DNA from: Bianquea renquensis
GTDB taxonomy: Bacteria > Bacillota > Clostridia > Lachnospirales > Bianqueaceae
Direction of reading: 5' to 3'
Length of the DNA stretch: 64,000 nt
NCBI RefSeq assembly: GCF_014384895.1
Contig: NZ_JACRSQ010000002.1
Span: 62,001-126,000 of the forward strand
The number at the start of each line of letters is the position of its first letter. Within the stretch, counting starts at the first letter, position 1. Position numbers and translations under genes: made by a program. A model generated the notes under the pieces. It did not search any database. It was not told the DNA's origin and saw only the letters and a list, made by a program, of their open reading frames with translations. Positions 60,107 to 64,000 of this stretch are shown here, one piece after another.

Positions 60107-60745
60107 ATGGGGGAAGAAGAAAAAATAATGAAAGGGATCCTATTTTGTCCGGGGGATCCCGAGTTAAGACGTATGAAACTGCGCTCGCACAATCTTTGCG
60201 CAGAGTATAACAGAACCTATGAGGATGAGACAGAAAAGCGGCAGGAGCTGATCAGCCAGATTGTTGGAGAGATAGGGGAGGGCGGCTTTATGCAGGGGCC
60301 AATTTTTTTCCACTATGGACGCCATACGAAGATCGGTACGCATTTCTTTGGCAATTACAATCTGACGGTGCAGGACGATGCCAGTGTCACCATCGGGGAC
60401 CACTGCAATTTTGGCCCCAACGTGACCATCGTTACGCCAGTTCACCCGATGCTGCCGGAAGAGCGAAACGCCATGCTCGACAGGGATGGCAATGTAAAGC
60501 GCTTGTGTTATGCCAAGCCGGTCAAGATCGGCAACAATTGTTGGTTTGGCGCCAACGTTGTCGTTTGCTCCGGCGTCACCATTGGAGACGACTGCGTGAT
60601 CGGAGCGGGCAGTGTGGTTGTGAAAGACATCCCGCCCCACACGTTTGCGGCAGGGTGTCCGTGCAAGGTGATCCGGGAGATAACGGAAGCGGACAGTATG
60701 AAATACAAGCCCGAAATCCTGGCCGACAACCGGGTCATAGAATAG
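60107..60745 (+). CDS. Sugar O-acetyltransferase (maltose/galactoside type, hexapeptide family)
   Basis: A 212-residue left-handed beta-helix acetyltransferase. The N-cap ELRRMKLRSHNLCAEYNRTY is that of Maa/LacA/NodL. The hexapeptide coils include ITIGDHCNFGPNVTIVTPVH with the catalytic His at the end (VTPVHPM), KPVKIGNNCWFGANVVV and GDDCVIGAGSVVVKDIPPH. It transfers acetyl from acetyl-CoA to a sugar, perhaps for detoxification. GGAGGGGG is seven bases before ATG 60107. It follows GH94 by 39 bases and is probably co-transcribed. Confidence 0.92.
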   Translation: MGEEEKIMKGILFCPGDPELRRMKLRSHNLCAEYNRTYEDETEKRQELISQIVGEIGEGGFMQGPIFFHYGRHTKIGTHFFGNYNLTVQDDASVTIGDHCNFGPNVTIVTPVHPMLPEERNAMLDRDGNVKRLCYAKPVKIGNNCWFGANVVVCSGVTIGDDCVIGAGSVVVKDIPPHTFAAGCPCKVIREITEADSMKYKPEILADNRVIE

Positions 60746-60750
60746 GCGGA

Positions 60751-60782
60751 AGGCGGTCCCCCTCACATCAGGGGGGCCGCCT
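60751..60782. terminator. GC-rich hairpin between convergent genes
   Basis: AGGCGGTCCCCC (60751-60762) and GGGGGGCCGCCT (60771-60782) with one T-G wobble and an eight-base loop. No T tract, so efficiency is uncertain. Confidence 0.5.
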
Positions 60783-60800
60783 CCTGTACTTCGCAGAGTT

Positions 60801-61997
60801 TCATTGCTCGCCCGCTCTATATCGTGACCCCTTCCGCACAGAAATCTTGTTTCGCAGACTGTCCAGCCGATTCAGCGCTTCATACAGGGTGGCATCCTTC
60901 TTCGCAAAATGCAGCCGAATCAGATGGTTGACATTTTCACGGAAAAAACTCGATCCCGGAACTGCGCCAACCCCCACATCCCGGGCAAGGACCTCGCAGA
61001 ATTCTAGATCGGAATCGAACCCGAACTCTGAAATATCCAGCAGGATATAGTACGCCCCCTGAGGCACAGTGTGGGAGATGCCCAGATCGTCAAGGCCGCG
61101 TAGGAACAAATCGCGCTTTTTTGTGTATTTGTCCCGGAGCCATGTATAATACGCATCTCCGAATTTGAGGCCAGTCACCGCTGCCTCCTGCAGAGGGGCG
61201 GCGGCGCCGACGGTTAGAAAATCATGAACTTTTTTGGCGACGTCCACAATAGGAGCGGGGGCGATGATATAGCCCAGCCGCCATCCCGTGATAGAATAGG
61301 TTTTGGAGAGAGAACTGCAGGAGATGGTTCGGTCCCACATGCCCGGCAGAGAGGCGAAATAGACATGCCGGTTTGGCTCATACACGATATGTTCATATAC
61401 CTCATCGGTGATAACAAAGGTATCATAAGTCTCCGCAAAATCTGCAATGATCTTCAGTTCGTCATAGGTGAACACTTTGCCACAGGGATTGGAGGGGTTG
61501 CAGAGGACCAGTGCCTTGGGATGCTGCCGAAAGGCCGCCTCCAGCTCATCCGCGTCGAAGTTGAATTCCGGTGGATACAGGGGCACATAAATTGGTTCCG
61601 CACCGGAGAGGATTGTATCGGCACCGTAATTCTCATAGAACGGTGAGAACACAATCACCTTATCTCCGGGATTTGCCACCGTCATCATGGCGGCCATCAT
61701 CGCTTCTGTGCTTCCGCAGGTGACGACAATCTCACTGTTGGGATCAATCCTTCTCCCCATGAACCGCCACTGCTTTTCTGCCAAGGCTTCCCGGAAGTTT
61801 TGCGCGCCCCAGGTGATGGAGTATTGATGGAAGTCCTCTCGGGAAACCTCGGCAAGCCGCTGAAGAATCTCACGAGGCGGCTCAAAATCGGGAAATCCTT
61901 GGGATAGATTGACTGCGCCGTATTGAAGGGATACCCGCGTCATCCGACGAATGACGGAATCAGTAAACGTCGCGGTCCGCTGTGAAAGCTCTGGCAT
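60801..61997 (-). CDS. PLP-dependent aminotransferase, class I/II
   Basis: A 398-residue fold-type I aminotransferase. NLSQGFPDFEPP near the N-terminus, VCNPSNPCGKVF-like (LCNPSNPCGKVF), VITDEVYEHIVYE, the PLP Lys in SSLSKTYSITGWRLGY and the terminal RLHFAKKDATL Arg are all present. It resembles aromatic/aspartate or methionine-type enzymes of the KYNB/YbdL group. ATG 61997 follows GGAGG by eight bases; the GTG at 62006 lies within that site. It is the last gene of an operon with a CoA ligase and a ferredoxin oxidoreductase, which suggests it makes 2-oxo acids for them. Confidence 0.9.
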   Translation of the reverse strand: MPELSQRTATFTDSVIRRMTRVSLQYGAVNLSQGFPDFEPPREILQRLAEVSREDFHQYSITWGAQNFREALAEKQWRFMGRRIDPNSEIVVTCGSTEAMMAAMMTVANPGDKVIVFSPFYENYGADTILSGAEPIYVPLYPPEFNFDADELEAAFRQHPKALVLCNPSNPCGKVFTYDELKIIADFAETYDTFVITDEVYEHIVYEPNRHVYFASLPGMWDRTISCSSLSKTYSITGWRLGYIIAPAPIVDVAKKVHDFLTVGAAAPLQEAAVTGLKFGDAYYTWLRDKYTKKRDLFLRGLDDLGISHTVPQGAYYILLDISEFGFDSDLEFCEVLARDVGVGAVPGSSFFRENVNHLIRLHFAKKDATLYEALNRLDSLRNKISVRKGSRYRAGEQ

Positions 61998-62012
61998 GGT
62001 ATGCACCTCCGC

Positions 62013-63353
62013 TTAAATGGTAAAGTCCAATTTGCGCTCGTCGATGATGCGCCTGGATTTATGTTCTGAACGAGTATCCAGCCCACCGTCCGGGTGGACA
62101 ATTACGCTGTAGGGTTTCACTCCGATTCGCGCTTTCAGCGCATCGGAGACCCTTGCCGCCACTGTATCGTCAGATTCAGGAGAATCCGCATTCTTTTCAA
62201 TTTCAACAGAATACTTGCATGTAAAGTCTTTGTCGAATACACGGATGAGGTATTCGCCGGTGATGCCGGATAGTTCCCGAATCACCGCCTCAATATCGCT
62301 GGGGAAGACATTGACCGCGGACACGATGAACATGTCGTCTTTTCTGCCGCTGATATGAATACGGCCATGCGTGCGGCCACAGGAGCAAGGGGTATTGTCA
62401 ATCCAGCCGATATCGCCTGTGCGGAACCGAATCAATGGCCGGGCATGTTTGCGCAGCGTAGTGAAGACCAACTCACCCACCTGGCCGGGCTCCAATACCT
62501 CGCCTGTGTGGATATCCACTGTTTCCACAAGAATGTGGTTCTCGGCAATATGTAAGCCGTCCTTAGCCTCGCACATTGCCGCGCAAGCGCCGAAGATATC
62601 CGACAGCCCATAGAAGTCATAGACTTCCGCGCCCCACAGATCTTCGATTGCCTTTCTTGTGGCGTCAATGGAGCCGCCCAACTCTCCCGCGACAATGATT
62701 TTCTTGATGGATAGATCCTTCTTGGGATCGATGCCACATTTTAGCGCCTTCTCACCGAGCTGCCATGCATAGGAGGGGCTGGTCCAGATGATAGTTGGCT
62801 GATAGGTCTTCAGCACGAACAGCAGCCGTTCGCTGGGAAGAGTGCCGCCCCAGATGCAGAGCGCACCTAGATTTTGTGCGCCGATGACGTCCGGTCCACC
62901 GACATACAAAGAAAAGTTAAGGGCGTGGACATACCGATCCTTGGGCCGCATACCGATCTGCCAGAACCAGCGGCTCTCGGTATCCTGAAATTCATCGAAG
63001 TCTTTCTTTGTAAACGGGCTCATGGTCGGGACGCCCGTGGAGCCTGACGATGTGGAGATGAAGATAACGTCCTCCTCGGGAACAGCACACAGTTCTCCGA
63101 GGAAAGAGCCTACGCCTTGCGTATCGCGCTGTGTCTTCTTGTCAATAAACGGGAATTTCTGAATATCCGAAAGTTTTTTGATGTCCTCCGGCTTAACGCC
63201 AGCTTCGTCAAAAGAGCGCTTGTAATAGGGGGCGTTGTCATATGCGAATTTGACGATCTCTTTCAAGTCCGCGAGCTGACGCGTTTCCAGTTCTTCCCTC
63301 GGGAGCGTCTCCAGTTCTGCATCCCAATATTTGTTTGTAATATCCCTCTTCAT
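62013..63353 (-). CDS. Phenylacetate-CoA ligase family protein
   Basis: A 446-residue adenylate-forming enzyme of the PaaK type. N-terminal RDITNKYWDAELETLPREEL, the P-loop IFISTSSGSTGVPTMSPFTK, YDFYGLSDIFG and the hinge region FRTGDIGWIDNTPCSCGRTHGR with C-terminal KDDMFIVSAVNVFPSDIE are typical. It forms or breaks an aryl- or acyl-CoA with ATP or AMP. In an operon with a 2-oxoacid oxidoreductase it could recover energy from acyl-CoA or activate an acid. AGGAGG precedes ATG 63353. Confidence 0.9.
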   Translation of the reverse strand: MKRDITNKYWDAELETLPREELETRQLADLKEIVKFAYDNAPYYKRSFDEAGVKPEDIKKLSDIQKFPFIDKKTQRDTQGVGSFLGELCAVPEEDVIFISTSSGSTGVPTMSPFTKKDFDEFQDTESRWFWQIGMRPKDRYVHALNFSLYVGGPDVIGAQNLGALCIWGGTLPSERLLFVLKTYQPTIIWTSPSYAWQLGEKALKCGIDPKKDLSIKKIIVAGELGGSIDATRKAIEDLWGAEVYDFYGLSDIFGACAAMCEAKDGLHIAENHILVETVDIHTGEVLEPGQVGELVFTTLRKHARPLIRFRTGDIGWIDNTPCSCGRTHGRIHISGRKDDMFIVSAVNVFPSDIEAVIRELSGITGEYLIRVFDKDFTCKYSVEIEKNADSPESDDTVAARVSDALKARIGVKPYSVIVHPDGGLDTRSEHKSRRIIDERKLDFTI

Positions 63354-63365
63354 GATGAAATCCTC

Positions 63366-64000
63366 CTACCTGATTTTAAAGTTTTTACTAAGCGCATCCC
63401 ATTTTTGGTCACGGGAGCGTGTGATGGTTTCGATGTCGCCTTCGGTCAGATGCTTAAACCGGCCTTGTTTTTTTAGATACGTGCGGATATCAGTAAATTC
63501 TTTTGGTTTGTGGTTCAGGGTAAATTCCCCATTTTCGAATTCTGCGAGATACCAGAGGCCGCAATCCACAACCTCTTTTGCGATTTCCACTGTCTCGTCG
63601 GTGGCGATTCCCCAGCCAGTGGGGCAGGGGGCGAGAATGTGAATGTATTTTGTCCCCTTGATCGTTGACGCCTTTTCTACCTTTCCCATGAAATCGTTGA
63701 GATATCCGATGCTGGCAGTGGCCGCATAGGGGATGCCGTGGGCGGCGACGATCTCAAACATGTTCTTTTTGGGGCGTAGGTTGCCACGGATATTGCTTCC
63801 CGCCGGCGTTGTGGTGGTTTTGGCGCCGAAGGGCGTCAGAGAACTTTTCTGAATGCCGGTGTTCATGTAAGCCTCATTGTCATAGCAGATATACAGGATG
63901 TCGTCGTTTCGGTCGATGGCGCCGGATAGGGCCTGAATTCCTATATCTGCCGTTCCGCCGTCTCCGGCAAAGCCGACGGCGTGAAAATCCGTGATACCCT
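63366..64000 (-). CDS. 2-oxoacid:ferredoxin oxidoreductase, beta (TPP-binding) subunit (5' partial)
   Basis: The frame is open to the window edge at 64000, so its N-terminus lies beyond it. The TPP motif is complete: G-D-G in AVGFAGDGGTADIGIQAL, and the ending Asn in ICYDNEAYMNTG. Further blocks TPFGAKTTTTPAGS and HILAPCPTGWGIATDETV are those of pyruvate or 2-ketoisovalerate:ferredoxin oxidoreductase beta subunits. It decarboxylates a 2-oxo acid to an acyl-CoA and reduces ferredoxin. The partner alpha, gamma and delta subunits are expected upstream, outside the window. Twelve bases separate it from the ligase gene. Confidence 0.93.
   Translation of the reverse strand, partial: GITDFHAVGFAGDGGTADIGIQALSGAIDRNDDILYICYDNEAYMNTGIQKSSLTPFGAKTTTTPAGSNIRGNLRPKKNMFEIVAAHGIPYAATASIGYLNDFMGKVEKASTIKGTKYIHILAPCPTGWGIATDETVEIAKEVVDCGLWYLAEFENGEFTLNHKPKEFTDIRTYLKKQGRFKHLTEGDIETITRSRDQKWDALSKNFKIR

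Overview
This window looks like a chromosomal segment of an anaerobic, endospore-forming Clostridia (Bacillota), probably a gut Oscillospirales-type organism. The evidence is the spoIIAA-spoIIAB-sigF and spoVA operons, a yunB homologue, a WalRK/YycHI system, a T-box on ileS, strong Shine-Dalgarno sequences, a 2-oxoacid:ferredoxin oxidoreductase and many glycan-active enzymes. Base composition is moderate, with AT-richer patches at the restriction-modification genes and the small lipoprotein near 46.6 kb. The taxonomic statement is an inference.

Layout. 0-13.7 kb is metabolic: a truncated serine hydrolase, a PPOX-type flavin protein, two paralogous FAD oxidoreductases, single-chain FGAM synthase (purL), aminopeptidase P, nicotinate phosphoribosyltransferase, a metallo-beta-lactamase-fold hydrolase and exonuclease III. 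13.9-18 kb holds pgsA coupled to a nuclease-fold-like unknown, an M19 dipeptidase, a CmpB-like membrane protein and an aldose epimerase whose leader contains a pseudoknot-like element. 18.2-28.9 kb is cell-envelope control: a LysM/M23 endopeptidase, walR-walK, a BglII/BstYI-like restriction enzyme with an MT-A70 methylase, a lipoprotein, yycH, yycI, murA and rlmH. The R-M pair separates walK from yycH-yycI.

29-46 kb is sporulation and envelope: a RelA/SpoT-domain protein, the convergent spoIIA operon with Spo0A-box-like sites, the spoVA operon, a GH38 alpha-mannosidase, a Cys-rich double DUF305 protein, a class A penicillin-binding protein, yunB, a YigZ protein, a DUF6514 protein and yebC divergent across a triple Spo0A-box cluster, and a lipoprotein. 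46.5-50.7 kb has a small lipoprotein, a second copy of the pseudoknot-like element, and a T-box-controlled ileS of the eukaryote-like (type 2) class.

50.8-52.8 kb is a noncoding-looking array of 23 copies of an 86-bp purine-rich unit, each with an internal inverted repeat. 52.9-60.8 kb carries a beta-helix protein, a large sortase-type surface protein, a decayed or very small gene, a GH94 phosphorylase and a sugar acetyltransferase. 60.8-64 kb is a minus-strand operon, entering from beyond the window, of 2-oxoacid:ferredoxin oxidoreductase beta subunit, phenylacetate-CoA-ligase-like protein and aminotransferase, which fits amino-acid fermentation through an acyl-CoA.

Points most worth a second look: the 86-bp array, the two-copy pseudoknot element with a compensatory base change, the R-M insertion in the wal locus, the strong hairpin between walR and walK, the Spo0A-box cluster between yebC and the DUF6514 gene, and the RelA/SpoT-like protein with a degenerate synthetase motif.
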